Part shown: piece after piece, positions 25,013 to 35,759 of the stretch
Position numbering within the stretch: the first letter of the stretch is position 1
How the letters are laid out: each line of letters starts with the position of its first letter
From: Comamonadaceae bacterium
Lineage (GTDB): Bacteria; Pseudomonadota; Gammaproteobacteria; Burkholderiales; Burkholderiaceae_C
Direction of reading: 5' to 3'
DNA: 64,000 bases
Assembly (NCBI GenBank): GCA_027490925.1
Contig: JAIXXF010000034.1
Coordinates: 97,336 to 161,335 of the forward strand
Translations under genes and position numbers: made by a program
Notes under the pieces: model-generated
Told to the model about the DNA's origin: nothing
The model's database searches: none
What the model saw: only the letters and a program-made list of their open reading frames with translations

Positions 25013-28000
25013 ATGCAGCTGTCTGAAGTGTCTATACGCCGCCCGGTGTTTGCGACGGTGTTGTCGTTGCTGGTGTTGCTGATCGGTCTGGTGGCTTACA
25101 CCACGCTGCCAGTGCGCGAGTACCCAAAGATCGAGGAGCCGGTGGTCACTGTGGAAACGCGCTTCGCCGGGGCGTCCAGTGAGGTGATTGAGTCGCAGAT
25201 CACCAAGGTGCTGGAGGACTCGCTCGCGGGCATTGAGGGGGTGGATGTGATCACCTCGGTGAGCCGACAAGAGCAAAGCCAGATCTCGGTCCGCTTTGCT
25301 CTGAGCCGCAACCCCGACTCGGCCGCCGCCGATGTGCGTGACAAGGTGTCCCGGGTCCGCCAACGGCTGCCGCAGGACATCGATGAGCCGGTGATCGCCA
25401 AGGTGGAGGCGGACGCTTTCCCCGTGATCTGGCTGGCCATCAGCTCCGACACCCACTCTGCGCTGGAACTGACCGACTTCGCCAACCGACTGGCCAAGCC
25501 GCTGCTGCAGACCGCGCCGGGTGCGTCCGACGTGTTGGTGCGCGGCGAGCGCCGCTATGCCATGCGCATCGCCATCGATCCCGAGCGCCTGGCGGCTTAC
25601 CGGCTCACCACGCAAGACGTGGAGGACGCGCTGCGGCGCAGCAACGTGGAGGTTCCAGCGGGTCGAATCGAAAGCCGACAACGCGAGTTCAACGTGACCG
25701 CCGCGACCGACCTGCGCAAGCCAACCGAGTTCGCGCAGGTGGTGATCCGAACGGTCAACAGCCAGCCAGTGCGCATCGGCGACGTGGCCACTGTGGCCCA
25801 AGGGCCTTTGAACGAACGTTCAACTGTGCGGCTGAACGGGCGAGAGGCGATTGCCCTGGGCGTGATTGCGCAGGCCACGGCCAACCCGCTTGAATTGGCC
25901 GCTGGGGTGCGCAAGCTGTTGCCACGCCTTCAGTCCGAGCTCCCCGCCGGGGTGTTGCTGGAGCAGGCCAACGACAACTCGGTGTTCATCGACCGCTCCA
26001 TCAAAGCGGTGTACCAAACCATTGCAGAGGCGGTGGTGCTGGTCGCGTTGGTGATCTTTGTATTCTTGCGCACCTTGCGCGCGTCCATCATCCCGCTGGT
26101 GACGATCCCGGTGAGCTTGATTGGCACATTTGCGCTCATGGCGGTGATGGGGTTCTCCATCAACACGCTCACGCTGCTGGCCCTGGTGCTGGCCATTGGC
26201 CTGGTGGTGGACGATGCCATTGTGGTGTTGGAGAACATCTACCGCCACATCGAAGAAGGCCTTTCGCCATTTCAGGCCGCCATCACCGGCGCCAAGGAAG
26301 TGGGCTTTGCAGTGGTGGCCATGACGCTCACGCTGGCAGCGGTGTTCGCCCCGCTCGCTTTCACGCCCGGACGCACTGGGCGCTTGTTCAGCGAGTTCGC
26401 GTTGGCGCTGGCCGGCTCGGTGCTGGTGTCTGGGTTCGTGGCGCTGACTTTGTCACCCATGATGTGCTCCAAGCTGCTTAAGCACAACCCCAAGCCATCG
26501 TGGTTTGACCGCTGGATGGAGGGCCGCCTGAACGTGTTGACCAACGGCTACGCCCGGCTGCTGCACTGGACGCTGGACCACCGCTGGTTGGTCGTGTTGG
26601 TGATGCTGGTGAGCGGTGCAGCCACCGCCGTCATGTTGACCAGCATCAAGAGTGAGCTGGCCCCGCTGGAAGACCGTGGCACGGTGCTCAACGTGATCAA
26701 TGGCCCCGACGGCGCCACGCTGGACTACACCAACCGTTATGTGACCGAGCTGGAAAAGATCGCTCGCGACTACCCGGAGTTCGACCGTGTGTTCGCGGTG
26801 GTGGGCGACCCCACCGTGGCTCAGGGCCGCGTCATCATGCGCACCAAGCCCTGGGAGGAGCGCACCCGCACCACGCTGGAGATGGCGCGCGACATGGCGC
26901 CGCGTGTGTCTGGCTTGCCTGGCATTTCCGCCTTCCCGGTGACTCCGCCCTCCTTGGGCCAAGGCTTTCGCGAGCGGCCGGTGAACTTTGTCATCGTCAC
27001 CTCCGAGAGTTACCAGGAACTGGCCAAGGCGGTCCGGGCGATGCAGGCCGAACTGGCCAAGAACCCCGGCTTTTTGCAGGTGGATACCGACCTGCGCTTG
27101 AACAAGCCCGAAATCAGCATGGCGGTGGACCGTGAACGTGCCGCCGACCTCGGTGTGAGCGTGGAGGCCGTGGCCCGTGCGGTAGAAACCACGCTCGGTG
27201 GCCGATTGGTCACCCGCTACAAACGCAACGGCGAACAGTACGACGTGGTGGTGCAAACCAGCCCCAGCAACCGCGCCACGCCCGACGCGATCGAACAGAT
27301 CTTTGTGCGCGGCACCAAGGGTGGGGTGGAGTCCATGATCCCGCTGTCGGCGTTGGTCCAGCTCAAGGAGGTGGTGGTGCCGCGTGAACTCAACCACTTC
27401 GGCCAGCGGCGTTCGGCCTCCATCACCGCCAATTTGGCACCCAACTACGCGCTGGGCGAGGCGCTCAAGTTCATGGACGCCACCGCCGCCACCGTACTCA
27501 AGCCCGGCTACGCGACCGACCTCAACGGTATCAGCCGCGAGTTCCGCAATTCATCGGGCTCGCTGGTCATCGTGTTCGTGCTGGCCTTGCTGTTCATCTT
27601 TTTGGTGCTGGCGGCGCAGTTCGAGAGCTTCATCGACCCGTTCGTCATCATGTTCAGCGTACCGCTTTCCATGGCTGGGGCCTTGCTGGCGCTCAAGCTG
27701 ACCGGTGGTACGCTGAATGTGTTCAGCCAGATCGGGCTCATCACACTGGTGGGGCTGATCACCAAACACGGCATTCTGATCGTCGAGTTTGCGAACCAAC
27801 TGCGTGAGCAGGGCATGGCGATGCGCGAGGCCATTCAGCAGTCGGCCGCCAAACGGCTGCGCCCGATCCTGATGACCACTGGTGCGATGGTCCTGGGCTC
27901 GGTGCCGCTGGCCATCGCTACCGGGGCCGGGGCCGAGAGCCGGCAGCAAATCGGTTGGGTGATTGTGGGCGGCATGAGCCTGGGCACACTTCTAACGGTC

Positions 28001-28117
28001 TTTGTGGTGCCCACCATGTACACGCTGCTTGCACGCAGGCACGCGCCAGGCGCGATCAAGGACTGCGCGTTGCTGCCAGATTCAGGCACGGTTCATGGGA
28101 CAGCGTCTGCCAAGTGA
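25013..28117 (+). CDS. RND efflux pump permease (AcrB/MexB-type)
   Basis: The 1034-residue HAE1/AcrB-like protein starts QLSEVSIRRPVFATVLSLLVLLIGL. It has the proton-relay Asp pair in GLVVDDAIVVLENIYRHIEE (TM4) and the matching Lys in LITKHGILIVEFANQ (TM10). ATG 25013 has CAGGAGG eight nt upstream. The two large periplasmic loops and 12 TM segments are present. Partner is the adaptor gene just upstream; an outer-membrane factor must come from elsewhere. The substrate range is not predictable from sequence. Confidence 0.94.
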   Translation: MQLSEVSIRRPVFATVLSLLVLLIGLVAYTTLPVREYPKIEEPVVTVETRFAGASSEVIESQITKVLEDSLAGIEGVDVITSVSRQEQSQISVRFALSRNPDSAAADVRDKVSRVRQRLPQDIDEPVIAKVEADAFPVIWLAISSDTHSALELTDFANRLAKPLLQTAPGASDVLVRGERRYAMRIAIDPERLAAYRLTTQDVEDALRRSNVEVPAGRIESRQREFNVTAATDLRKPTEFAQVVIRTVNSQPVRIGDVATVAQGPLNERSTVRLNGREAIALGVIAQATANPLELAAGVRKLLPRLQSELPAGVLLEQANDNSVFIDRSIKAVYQTIAEAVVLVALVIFVFLRTLRASIIPLVTIPVSLIGTFALMAVMGFSINTLTLLALVLAIGLVVDDAIVVLENIYRHIEEGLSPFQAAITGAKEVGFAVVAMTLTLAAVFAPLAFTPGRTGRLFSEFALALAGSVLVSGFVALTLSPMMCSKLLKHNPKPSWFDRWMEGRLNVLTNGYARLLHWTLDHRWLVVLVMLVSGAATAVMLTSIKSELAPLEDRGTVLNVINGPDGATLDYTNRYVTELEKIARDYPEFDRVFAVVGDPTVAQGRVIMRTKPWEERTRTTLEMARDMAPRVSGLPGISAFPVTPPSLGQGFRERPVNFVIVTSESYQELAKAVRAMQAELAKNPGFLQVDTDLRLNKPEISMAVDRERAADLGVSVEAVARAVETTLGGRLVTRYKRNGEQYDVVVQTSPSNRATPDAIEQIFVRGTKGGVESMIPLSALVQLKEVVVPRELNHFGQRRSASITANLAPNYALGEALKFMDATAATVLKPGYATDLNGISREFRNSSGSLVIVFVLALLFIFLVLAAQFESFIDPFVIMFSVPLSMAGALLALKLTGGTLNVFSQIGLITLVGLITKHGILIVEFANQLREQGMAMREAIQQSAAKRLRPILMTTGAMVLGSVPLAIATGAGAESRQQIGWVIVGGMSLGTLLTVFVVPTMYTLLARRHAPGAIKDCALLPDSGTVHGTASAK

Positions 28118-28177
28118 CAGGCTGCCTTGCCGAGCCACGCCGGTGGCCGCCCACTGGGCGTTGCGTCAGCGGGGTGT

Positions 28178-29605
28178 TCAGATGACCCCTTCAAACATCA
28201 TCACATCGACCTCGTCGCCCACCGCCACGTCGCCTTGGTGGTGGTGCAGCACGATCAGCCCGTTGCCCTGCACCATGGAGCTGAGCACGCCCGACCCCTG
28301 ATTGCCGGTGGTGCGGACCGACAGGCTGCCGTCGCTGTGGGTCAGCACCGTGCCGCGCTGGTATTCGGTGCGGCCGGGTTTTTTTCGCATCGGCTCTAGG
28401 CTGCGGGCGCGCAACAGCGGCAAGGGCTGGGCTCGGCTGCCCATCATTTGCAGCAGCGCTGGGCGCACGAACGCCAGGAAGGTCACCATCACAGCAACCG
28501 GGTTTCCAGGCAGACCGAACAAAACAGCGCTATCGTTTTCATAGCTTCCACGCCATATATCCCGTGGGCCAGCAGGCAATTCGACTTGAAATTCATCGGC
28601 TGGCAGTCCAGCAAGCGTTTTTGGGCCTGTTTTTTCGCTGAGGCGGTTTTCCTTGTCTGGCGTCTGCTGGGGCCGGGTCTTGGCGATTCGGCCCACTGCC
28701 ATCGGCCGTCCCGGGCGCATGGCGATGCGCCAAAACGCCACCCCGCCCACCTCCCCCGCGAGTTGCTTCATCATCGCTTTGGTGTGATCGGCCTCGCCCA
28801 CGCTCACCCCACCGCTGGTGATGATGGCGTCTGCCGCTCGGGCGGCTTGGGTGAAGGCGGCTTCCAGTTGTGCCGGGTCGTCTGGCACCACGCCCATGTC
28901 CAGCGCCTCTGCACCCAGGCGGGTCAGTAGGCCGAACACGGTGTACCGGTTGCTGTCGTACACCGCGCCTTCCCGTGGCGGTTCGCCCAGACTCAAAATC
29001 TCGTCGCCGGTAGAGAAGTAGGCCACCTTGAGGCGGCGGTACACCCCCACACGGGGCAAGCCCAGACTGGCGATGAGCCCCAGTGCGGCCGGACCCAGCC
29101 GTTCACCGCGGGCCAAAGCCACGTGGCCTTGCATCAGGTCTTCGCCGCGCAAACGGCGATTGTCCCCGCGCTGCAGCAGGCCGGGCGGCACAGTGATCCG
29201 GTCGTCCTGCACTTGGGCGAACTCGAGTGGCAGCACCGTGTCGAGCCCTTGCGGCATGACGGCCCCGGTCATCACCTTCACGCATTGTCCGGGTTGGGCA
29301 TGCCCTGGCCACGCTTTGCCTGCGAATGCGGTGCCCGCAAGCGTCAGGGTCAGGGGCCGCCCGGGCACGAGCGCCGAGCCGTCGAACGCGAAGCCGTCCA
29401 TGGCGGAATTGTCGTGCGGGGGCACGCTGATGGGAGAGACCACGTCCTGCGCCAGCACACGGCCCAGCGCCTCGAACACCCCCACCTGCTCTACCTCAGT
29501 GACCGGTGTCACCAACCGGGTCAAAAAGTCATTGACCGCTACTGCGCTCAACGCCTGTGGGTCGTAGCCTTGCAGTTCTGCGGCGATCTGCTCAATCGTT
29601 TTCAT
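28178..29605 (-). CDS. moeA: Molybdopterin molybdenumtransferase
   Basis: MoeA inserts molybdate into adenylated molybdopterin. The 475-residue product has PPHDNSAMDGFAF, a GAVMPQGLDTVLP segment, the MPT-binding STGDEILSLGEPPREGAVYDSN, the ITSGGVSVGEADHTK motif, and FGLPGNPVAVMVTF. It is 50-60 residues longer than typical (about 410) because of an insertion between residues about 309 and 359, just before FGLPGNP. Part of the insertion is the dispersed repeat at 28529-28545. It is read in frame and should still allow folding. mobA lies 52 nt upstream on the same strand. Confidence 0.94.
   Translation of the reverse strand: MKTIEQIAAELQGYDPQALSAVAVNDFLTRLVTPVTEVEQVGVFEALGRVLAQDVVSPISVPPHDNSAMDGFAFDGSALVPGRPLTLTLAGTAFAGKAWPGHAQPGQCVKVMTGAVMPQGLDTVLPLEFAQVQDDRITVPPGLLQRGDNRRLRGEDLMQGHVALARGERLGPAALGLIASLGLPRVGVYRRLKVAYFSTGDEILSLGEPPREGAVYDSNRYTVFGLLTRLGAEALDMGVVPDDPAQLEAAFTQAARAADAIITSGGVSVGEADHTKAMMKQLAGEVGGVAFWRIAMRPGRPMAVGRIAKTRPQQTPDKENRLSEKTGPKTLAGLPADEFQVELPAGPRDIWRGSYENDSAVLFGLPGNPVAVMVTFLAFVRPALLQMMGSRAQPLPLLRARSLEPMRKKPGRTEYQRGTVLTHSDGSLSVRTTGNQGSGVLSSMVQGNGLIVLHHHQGDVAVGDEVDVMMFEGVI
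28529..28545 (-). repeat. Dispersed palindromic repeat, copy 3 (inside moeA)
   Basis: The minus strand reads GCTATGAAAACGATAGC. The larger unit probably covers 28529-28606, since its flank (GAATTTCAAGTCGAATTGCC) resembles the flanks of other copies. It is translated in frame as part of a family-atypical insertion in MoeA. Confidence 0.6.
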
Positions 29606-29657
29606 GCGCGCATTGTGCCGCGTGGGTGCGCTCCAGCCGCCCCACGCAGGGCAGCGG

Positions 29658-30269
29658 TCAGGTCTGTTCCAGCCGCTGCAGTTCGGCCAGTGTGTTGGCG
29701 TTGGCGAACGCGTGTGGGTCGTCGCCAGGCGCGTCGAACGGCACCAGGACGGTGTGGTGTTGGGACGTCCACGCGTCGATCTTGCGGCCGTCGCTGTGGG
29801 TGAACGCCACCAGGCTCTCCAGCAACGCCACCTTCAGCAGGCAAAACACGGGCTGCGCGCGGATCTGGCCGTCGTCTTCTTTCGCCGACGCCATGGCGAC
29901 GTCGGCGCCATGACGCGCGGCGCCGTCGGCCAGGCGTGCGACCAAGTCCATGGGGAAGCGCGGCGAGTCACAGGGCACGGTGACCAGCCAGGCGGTTTCG
30001 CAGCGTTCCAACGCGGTCAGAAATCCGGCGAGGGGTCCCGCGTAGTCGGCCAACCCATCGGGCCACACCGGCACACCGAAAGATTCGTACGCCGCCAGGT
30101 TGCGGTTGGCGTTGACCATGCAATGGCCCACCTGCATCTGCAGCCGCAGCAGCGCGTTCAAAGCCAGCGGCAGGCCATTGAAGTTTTGCAAGCCTTTGTC
30201 CACACCGCCCATGCGCGAGCCTCGGCCGCCTGCCAGCACCACACCGGTGATGTCTTGTGGGTGGATCAT
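29658..30269 (-). CDS. mobA: Molybdenum cofactor guanylyltransferase
   Basis: MobA links GMP to Mo-molybdopterin to form the bis-MGD cofactor. The 203-residue product has the nucleotide-binding [16 protein letters not shown], then [18 protein letters not shown] and AQPVFCLL. The start at ATG 30269 precedes [14 protein letters not shown]. moaA lies 155 nt upstream and moeA 52 nt downstream, consistent with a Moco cluster transcribed right to left. The presence of MobA implies that this organism makes DMSO-reductase-family molybdoenzymes. Confidence 0.93.
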   Translation of the reverse strand: MIHPQDITGVVLAGGRGSRMGGVDKGLQNFNGLPLALNALLRLQMQVGHCMVNANRNLAAYESFGVPVWPDGLADYAGPLAGFLTALERCETAWLVTVPCDSPRFPMDLVARLADGAARHGADVAMASAKEDDGQIRAQPVFCLLKVALLESLVAFTHSDGRKIDAWTSQHHTVLVPFDAPGDDPHAFANANTLAELQRLEQT

Positions 30270-30424
30270 TGTTGGGGCCTGTGAAAGCGTGTTGACGCAG
30301 CAAAGCCACTGCCGGGCCGCCCGCTGAGAAGCCGCCCGGGGCATCTGTTTGCTCCAGGCGTTGTATGGGCGAACCGTGCTTGACGGGCGCGGCGTGTCCA
30401 GTGCGTGCGGAGAACTGCCACCGG

Positions 30425-31585
30425 TCAGCCGCCGATGTAGCTCATCTCCACCCGCCGCCCGCCGGTACCGGTGTCGGGTGACAGCGTGGCGCGCAATTCG
30501 GAGTAGCGGTCGCCACGGCCCTGCCAGATGTGACCAATGGCCGAGGCGAGCAAGGCGTCACCGTCTTGCCCCTCGGGCGGTTGGCGAATCAGGCTGCGCA
30601 GGTCGTAACCGTTCTCAGCGAACAGGCACAGAAACAGCTTGCCCTCGGTCGACAAACGCGCGCGGTTGCAGTCGCGGCAAAAGGCCTGGGTCACGCTGCT
30701 GATCACGCCGATCTCGCCCAAAGCGGGGTCGTGGTGGCCGTTGGCATCGGCATACCCCCAACGCTCGGCGGTCTCTCCGGGGGCGGACGGTTCGAGTTGC
30801 ACCAGCGGCAGCTCTGATTGGATGTGTTGAACCACTTCGGCCGACGGCATCACCTCGTCCATGCGCCATCCGTTGGTGGCGCCCACGTCCATGTATTCGA
30901 TGAATCGCAGCACGGTGCCTGTACCGCGGAAATGCCGCGCCATCGGCAAGATTTCGTGTTCGTTGGTGCCGCGCTTGACCACCATGTTGACCTTGATCGG
31001 GCCCAAGCCCGCTTCGCGCGCAGCGGCAATGCCCTCCAGCACGTCCCGCACCGGAAAGTCGACGTCGTTCATGCGGCGAAACACCTCGTCGTCCAGCCCA
31101 TCAAGGCTGACCGTGACACGCTTCAGCCCCGCCGCCTTCAGCGCATGCGCTTTGCGCGCCAGCAGTGAGCCGTTGGTGGTGAGCGTGATGTCCAGCGGCT
31201 GGCCGTCCACCGTGCGCAGCGCAGACAGTTGCCCAATCAGCACCTCAAGGTTTTTACGCAGCAATGGCTCTCCCCCAGTGAGGCGGAGCTTCTTGACCCC
31301 ATGCGCAACAAACACCTTGGCCACGCGGGTGATTTCTTCAAAGCTGAGCAGCGCACTCTGGGGCAAATAGGCGTAGTCCTTGTCGAAAATTTCCTTGGGC
31401 ATGCAGTAGCTGCAGCGGAAATTGCAACGGTCGGTGACGCTGATTCGCAGGTCGCTCAGCGGGCGCCCTAAAGTGTCGGTCAGTAAACCGTTGGGCTGGA
31501 TCAGCTGGTCGGTCGAGAGCGCCGCGGCCGGTGTGCGGAAGCCGGTGTGGCGTTGGTCGACCAGGGGGATGACACGTTCTGACAT
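30425..31585 (-). CDS. moaA: GTP 3',8-cyclase
   Basis: The 386-residue radical-SAM enzyme carries out the first step of Moco synthesis. The N-terminal cluster motif is [11 protein letters not shown] (C-x3-C-x2-C); the C-terminal second [4Fe-4S] site is [19 protein letters not shown]; and the conserved GG dipeptide ends the protein (SYIGG). The internal [16 protein letters not shown] is the SAM-binding GGEP motif. ATG 31583-31585 opens the family-like leader [11 protein letters not shown]. An AGGGGG directly before it is too close to be an ideal ribosome site. Confidence 0.94.
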   Translation of the reverse strand: MSERVIPLVDQRHTGFRTPAAALSTDQLIQPNGLLTDTLGRPLSDLRISVTDRCNFRCSYCMPKEIFDKDYAYLPQSALLSFEEITRVAKVFVAHGVKKLRLTGGEPLLRKNLEVLIGQLSALRTVDGQPLDITLTTNGSLLARKAHALKAAGLKRVTVSLDGLDDEVFRRMNDVDFPVRDVLEGIAAAREAGLGPIKVNMVVKRGTNEHEILPMARHFRGTGTVLRFIEYMDVGATNGWRMDEVMPSAEVVQHIQSELPLVQLEPSAPGETAERWGYADANGHHDPALGEIGVISSVTQAFCRDCNRARLSTEGKLFLCLFAENGYDLRSLIRQPPEGQDGDALLASAIGHIWQGRGDRYSELRATLSPDTGTGGRRVEMSYIGG

Positions 31586-31688
31586 CCCCCTATTGTCTAC
31601 CGTGGTCACGCGCTGTTCGGCTGGTGCTTTCACCGACCTGGCGTGCGTTGCTCTGACAAACGCCGCGTCCAGCGGTAGCATGTGGCAC

Positions 31689-32231
31689 ATGGACGCCCGC
31701 CCGCCGCTCCCCAACACCCGCTACACCCGAACCGCCATGGCATTCCATTGGTTGCTGGCGCTTGGCATCGTGGGGTCGTTTTTGGTGGGCGTGCAGATGG
31801 TGGACATGAAAATGTCGGTGCTTCGGTTGCAGCTGTACAACTGGCACAAGTGGGCAGGGGTGTGCATCCTCGCGCTGTCGGCCCTGCGGTTGTTATGGCG
31901 CCTGACCCATCGCCCCCCTGAGGATGTGCCCATGCCGACCTGGCAGCGGCGCTTGGCGCACGCCATCCATGGCCTTTTGTACCTGCTGTTTTTTGCTACG
32001 CCTCTGGTGGGTTGGGCCTACAGTTCGGCCGCGGGCTTCCCGGTGGTGCTGTTTGGGCTGTTCCCGTTGCCGGACTGGGTGGCGCCCAGCAAAGAGCTGG
32101 CTGCAGCCATCAAGCCGTGGCATGGCGGACTCGCCAAGGCCATGGCGGCGCTGGTGCTACTGCACTTGGCGGGTGCATTCAAGCACCACTTCTGGGACCG
32201 CGACGGCTTGCTGCGCCGCATGTGGCCGTGA
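31689..32231 (+). CDS. Cytochrome b561
   Basis: The 180-residue membrane protein has four hydrophobic helices with histidines placed for two b-type hemes: [33 protein letters not shown] and [17 protein letters not shown]. It is a bacterial di-heme cytochrome b561 of the CybB type that moves electrons from the quinone pool, probably linked to superoxide or periplasmic redox. ATG 31689 is preferred, but an in-frame ATG three codons earlier is possible. It is divergent from moaA, and two YceI genes follow, a common cytochrome b561-YceI association. Confidence 0.9.
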   Translation: MDARPPLPNTRYTRTAMAFHWLLALGIVGSFLVGVQMVDMKMSVLRLQLYNWHKWAGVCILALSALRLLWRLTHRPPEDVPMPTWQRRLAHAIHGLLYLLFFATPLVGWAYSSAAGFPVVLFGLFPLPDWVAPSKELAAAIKPWHGGLAKAMAALVLLHLAGAFKHHFWDRDGLLRRMWP

Positions 32232-32271
32232 TCGCCTGACTTTCTGATAACGCCCTTTTCTATCTGACCCA

Positions 32272-32838
32272 ATGACAACCATGAAGCGATTTGCCCTGGC
32301 CTGCGCACTGCTCACCGCCACAGCGCTCACACACGCACAACAGAAACTGCTACCTGCGCAGAGCGAGATCGTGTTCGTGAGCAAACAAATGGGCGTACCA
32401 GTAGAAGGCAGGTTCACCCGTTTCGACGCGCAGATCGCGTTCGACCCCAAAAAGGCCGACGTGGGCAAAGCCAGCTTCACCATCGATCTGGCCAGCGCCA
32501 GCCTCGGCTCAGCCGAAACCGAGGCCGAATTGAAGCAACCGGGTTGGTTCAACAGCGCCAAGGCGCCTCAGGCCACCTTCACGTCCACCGGAATGAAAGC
32601 GGTGGGTGCCAACCGGTTCGACATCGCGGGCAAGCTGACGATCAAGGGCACCACCCGAGACATCGTGGTGCCTGCCACCCTCACGCAATCGGGGGGCAAC
32701 ACCACCGCCACCGGCAGCTTCGTGATCAAGCGCATAGACTTCAAGATTGGTGAGGGCGAGTGGAACGACGTGTCCATCGTCGCCAACGAGGTTACGGTGC
32801 GGTTCAAGCTGGCCCTGTCGGGCGTGCCGTCTTTGTAA
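32272..32838 (+). CDS. YceI-family periplasmic protein, first copy
   Basis: The 188-residue product has a signal peptide ending near HAQQ and the YceI lipocalin-like barrel (SEIVFVSKQMGVPVEGRFTRFDAQIAFDP, then GWFNSAKAPQATFTSTGM, LTIKGTTRDIVVPATL). YceI proteins bind isoprenoid quinone-like lipids, so with the adjacent cytochrome b561 a quinone role is plausible. An in-frame ATG at 32281 is equally possible as start. It shares a strand with a second YceI gene 61 nt downstream. Confidence 0.88.
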   Translation: MTTMKRFALACALLTATALTHAQQKLLPAQSEIVFVSKQMGVPVEGRFTRFDAQIAFDPKKADVGKASFTIDLASASLGSAETEAELKQPGWFNSAKAPQATFTSTGMKAVGANRFDIAGKLTIKGTTRDIVVPATLTQSGGNTTATGSFVIKRIDFKIGEGEWNDVSIVANEVTVRFKLALSGVPSL

Positions 32839-32899
32839 CGTCGTCGTTAGACCGGATCCATCACGCCCCAATCGTTGATTCCTTTCAGGAGAGTCCCCC

Positions 32900-33466
32900 A
32901 TGATCAAAACTTCCATCGCCCTGGCCCTCACTGCCTTGACGGCCGCTGCACACGCCGCACCGGGAACCTACGTGGTCGAGCCCACCCACACCTTCGTGAC
33001 CTTTGAAGCCAAACACTTCGGTGTGTCCACAAACCGTGGCCGTTTCGACAAAAAAGAAGGCACGATCACTTTTGACAAGGTTGCCAAGAGCGGTAAGGTG
33101 GACATCACCATCGACACCGCGTCGATCAACACTGGCACAGCCCCCTTCGACGGCCACCTTAAAAGCAAAGATTTCTTCAACTCAGCCGAATTTCCCACCG
33201 CCAGGTTTGTCGGTGACAAATTCACCTTTGACGGCGACAAGGTGAAGTCGGTCGAGGGCCAGCTGACGCTGCTTGGCAAGACAGCGCCAGTCACGTTGAC
33301 CGCCACCGGCTTCGGCTGCTATGACCACCCACGCTTGAAGCGCGAGGTCTGTGGTGGTGACTTCGAGACCAGTTTCGCGCGCAGCGCCTGGGGCATGACC
33401 TACGGTCTGCCTGGTATCCCCGACACCGTTCGTTTGGTGATCCAGGTCGAAGCGGTCAAGCAATGA
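32900..33466 (+). CDS. YceI-family periplasmic protein, second copy
   Basis: The 188-residue product has a signal peptide to AAHAA, then TYVVEPTHTFVTFEAKHFGVSTNRGRFDKKEGTITF and DFFNSAEFPTARFVGDKFTF, the classical YceI pattern, and GCYDHPRLKREVCGGDFETSF with two cysteines. It has a strong AGGAGAG ribosome site. It differs clearly from the first copy, so they are paralogues rather than a recent duplication. A hairpin terminator follows. Confidence 0.9.
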   Translation: MIKTSIALALTALTAAAHAAPGTYVVEPTHTFVTFEAKHFGVSTNRGRFDKKEGTITFDKVAKSGKVDITIDTASINTGTAPFDGHLKSKDFFNSAEFPTARFVGDKFTFDGDKVKSVEGQLTLLGKTAPVTLTATGFGCYDHPRLKREVCGGDFETSFARSAWGMTYGLPGIPDTVRLVIQVEAVKQ

Positions 33467-33551
33467 CCGCATGAGCCGTCCCGGCTGGCGGGGTGTTTCA
33501 CCGTCAGCGCTCTGCCCACGATGGTCAAGCCCCGGTCAGAGCCTCTGAAAA

Positions 33552-33573
33552 AAGCCCGGCATTCCGGGCTTTT
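33552..33573. terminator. Bidirectional terminator between yceI genes and hppA
   Basis: The stem AGCCCGG/CCGGGCT has an A-run on one side and TTTT on the other. It serves the convergent YceI (plus) and hppA (minus, 48 nt past its stop) genes; the T run is longer for hppA. Confidence 0.8.
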
Positions 33574-33620
33574 CATGTCGCTGTTCCGCCGCGGGCTGGG
33601 CCGCGATCAAGCCGCCATGG

Positions 33621-35759
33621 TCAGCGCCCAGACACCGCGACCGCGCGTGCAAGGGTCACTTCGCTGTGTGTTTTGGCAGTGGGTTTGGGCGTGTCGGCGT
33701 GTAATTTCACCACCAGCGGCACGATCAGCAGGGCCACGATGTTGATGATCTTGATCAGCGGGTTGATGGCCGGGCCGGCCGTGTCTTTGTAGGGGTCTCC
33801 CACCGTGTCACCGGTCACCGCCGCTTTGTGGGCCTCGGAGCCCTTCCCCCCGTGGTGACCGTCCTCGATGTATTTTTTGGCGTTGTCCCAAGCGCCCCCG
33901 CCGGTGCACATGGAAATGGCCACGAACAACCCGGTGACGATGGTGCCCATCAACAGCCCGCCCAGGGCCTTGGGACCGAGCAGTAGCCCGACCGCGATCG
34001 GTACCACCACAGGCAACAAAGACGGGATGACCATTTCTTTGATCGCGGCCGTGGTCAGCATGTCCACCGCCTTGCCGTATTCGGGCTTGCCCGTTCCGTC
34101 CATGATGCCCTTGATCTCGGTGAACTGGCGCCGCACCTCCACCACCACCGCACCCGCTGCGCGCCCCACCGCCTCCATGGCCATGGCGCCAAACAGGTAG
34201 GGGATCAGGCCCCCGATGAACAGACCAACGATCACCAGCGGGTCGCTCAGGTCAAAGCTGATCGCACGGCCGTAGCTCTCCAGCTTGTGGGTGTAGTCGG
34301 CGAACAGCACCAAAGACGCCAGGCCAGCGGAGCCAATGGCATAGCCCTTGGTCACTGCCTTGGTGGTGTTGCCCACTGCGTCCAGCGGGTCGGTGACGTC
34401 GCGCACACTGGCAGGCAGCTCAGCCATCTCGGCTATCCCCCCGGCGTTGTCGGTGATGGGGCCATAGGCGTCCAGCGCCACCACGATACCTGCCATGCTC
34501 AGCATGGATGTGGCGGCGATCGCGATGCCGTACAAGCCACCGAGCTGGTAGGCCGCCATGATCGCGGCGCAGACGAAGACCACGGGCCAAGCGGTGGAGC
34601 GCATGGACACCCCCAACCCCGCGATGATGTTCGTGCCGTGCCCGGTGGTGGACGCCTGGGCGATGTGCTGCACTGGCGAATACTGGGTGCCGGTGTAGAA
34701 CTCGGTGATCCAGACCAACGCGCCGGTCAACACCAGCCCGACCACGCAAGCGCCAAACAGCCTCAGCTGGCTGCCGGTGGCGGTGATCGCGTTGTCTGGC
34801 ATCAGCCAATGGGTCACAAAGTAAAACGCGATCAACGACAGCACGCCCGAAATCGCCAAGCCCTTGTAGAGCGCAGGCATCACGTTTTTCATGCCCGGAG
34901 ACGCCTTCACAAAAAAGCAGCCGACGATGGAAGCGACGATGGACACGCCGCCAAGAGCCATCGGGTACAACGCCGCATTCACTGGCGCAGACGCCACCAG
35001 CAGCGCACCCAGCACCATGGTGGCGATCAAGGTCACTGCGTAGGTCTCGAACAGGTCGGCGGCCATGCCAGCGCAATCGCCCACGTTGTCGCCCACGTTG
35101 TCGGCGATCACAGCTGGGTTGCGGGGGTCGTCTTCCGGGATGCCAGCCTCCACCTTGCCCACCAAGTCGGCGCCGACGTCGGCGCCTTTGGTGAAAATGC
35201 CGCCGCCCAGACGTGCGAAGATGGAGATCAACGACGAGCCGAACGCGAAGCCGATCAACGGGTTCAGCAACGACGACAAGCTCTTCGCGGGTGTCAGGTT
35301 GCCGTTGCCCACCAGAAACCAATAAAAACCCGCCACCCCCAGCAGGCCCAGGCCCACCACCAACATGCCGGTGATCGCGCCACCGCGAAAAGCCACATCC
35401 AAAGCCGGCCCGATGCCACGTGTGGCGGCTTGCGCGGTGCGCACGTTGGCGCGCACCGACACGTTCATCCCAATAAACCCACAGGCGCCCGACAGCACGG
35501 CGCCCACCACGAACCCCACCGCGGTCAATCCGTCCAAAAAGACGCCGATGAGCACAGCCAGCACCCCGCCCACCGCGGCAATGGTTTTGTATTGCCGCGC
35601 CAGGTAAGCAGCCGCACCTGCTTGGATCGCGTCCGCAATCTCTTGCATGCGGGCGTTGCCGGGGTCTTGCGAAAGAATCCATCCACGTGCCCACACGCCG
35701 TACCCCACAGCGATGAGCCCGCACACGAGTGCCAATACCAGCGCAGAGTTGCCAACCAT
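33621..35759 (-). CDS. hppA: Membrane-bound proton-pumping pyrophosphatase, K+-independent type
   Basis: The 712-residue enzyme has about 16 TM segments. It couples pyrophosphate hydrolysis to proton export. Catalytic motifs are present: [54 protein letters not shown]. In [10 protein letters not shown] the lysine at the position that is Ala in potassium-dependent enzymes marks the K+-independent class. ATG at 35757-35759. It is divergent from the soluble pyrophosphatase gene ppa, 224 bp apart. Confidence 0.95.
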   Translation of the reverse strand: MVGNSALVLALVCGLIAVGYGVWARGWILSQDPGNARMQEIADAIQAGAAAYLARQYKTIAAVGGVLAVLIGVFLDGLTAVGFVVGAVLSGACGFIGMNVSVRANVRTAQAATRGIGPALDVAFRGGAITGMLVVGLGLLGVAGFYWFLVGNGNLTPAKSLSSLLNPLIGFAFGSSLISIFARLGGGIFTKGADVGADLVGKVEAGIPEDDPRNPAVIADNVGDNVGDCAGMAADLFETYAVTLIATMVLGALLVASAPVNAALYPMALGGVSIVASIVGCFFVKASPGMKNVMPALYKGLAISGVLSLIAFYFVTHWLMPDNAITATGSQLRLFGACVVGLVLTGALVWITEFYTGTQYSPVQHIAQASTTGHGTNIIAGLGVSMRSTAWPVVFVCAAIMAAYQLGGLYGIAIAATSMLSMAGIVVALDAYGPITDNAGGIAEMAELPASVRDVTDPLDAVGNTTKAVTKGYAIGSAGLASLVLFADYTHKLESYGRAISFDLSDPLVIVGLFIGGLIPYLFGAMAMEAVGRAAGAVVVEVRRQFTEIKGIMDGTGKPEYGKAVDMLTTAAIKEMVIPSLLPVVVPIAVGLLLGPKALGGLLMGTIVTGLFVAISMCTGGGAWDNAKKYIEDGHHGGKGSEAHKAAVTGDTVGDPYKDTAGPAINPLIKIINIVALLIVPLVVKLHADTPKPTAKTHSEVTLARAVAVSGR

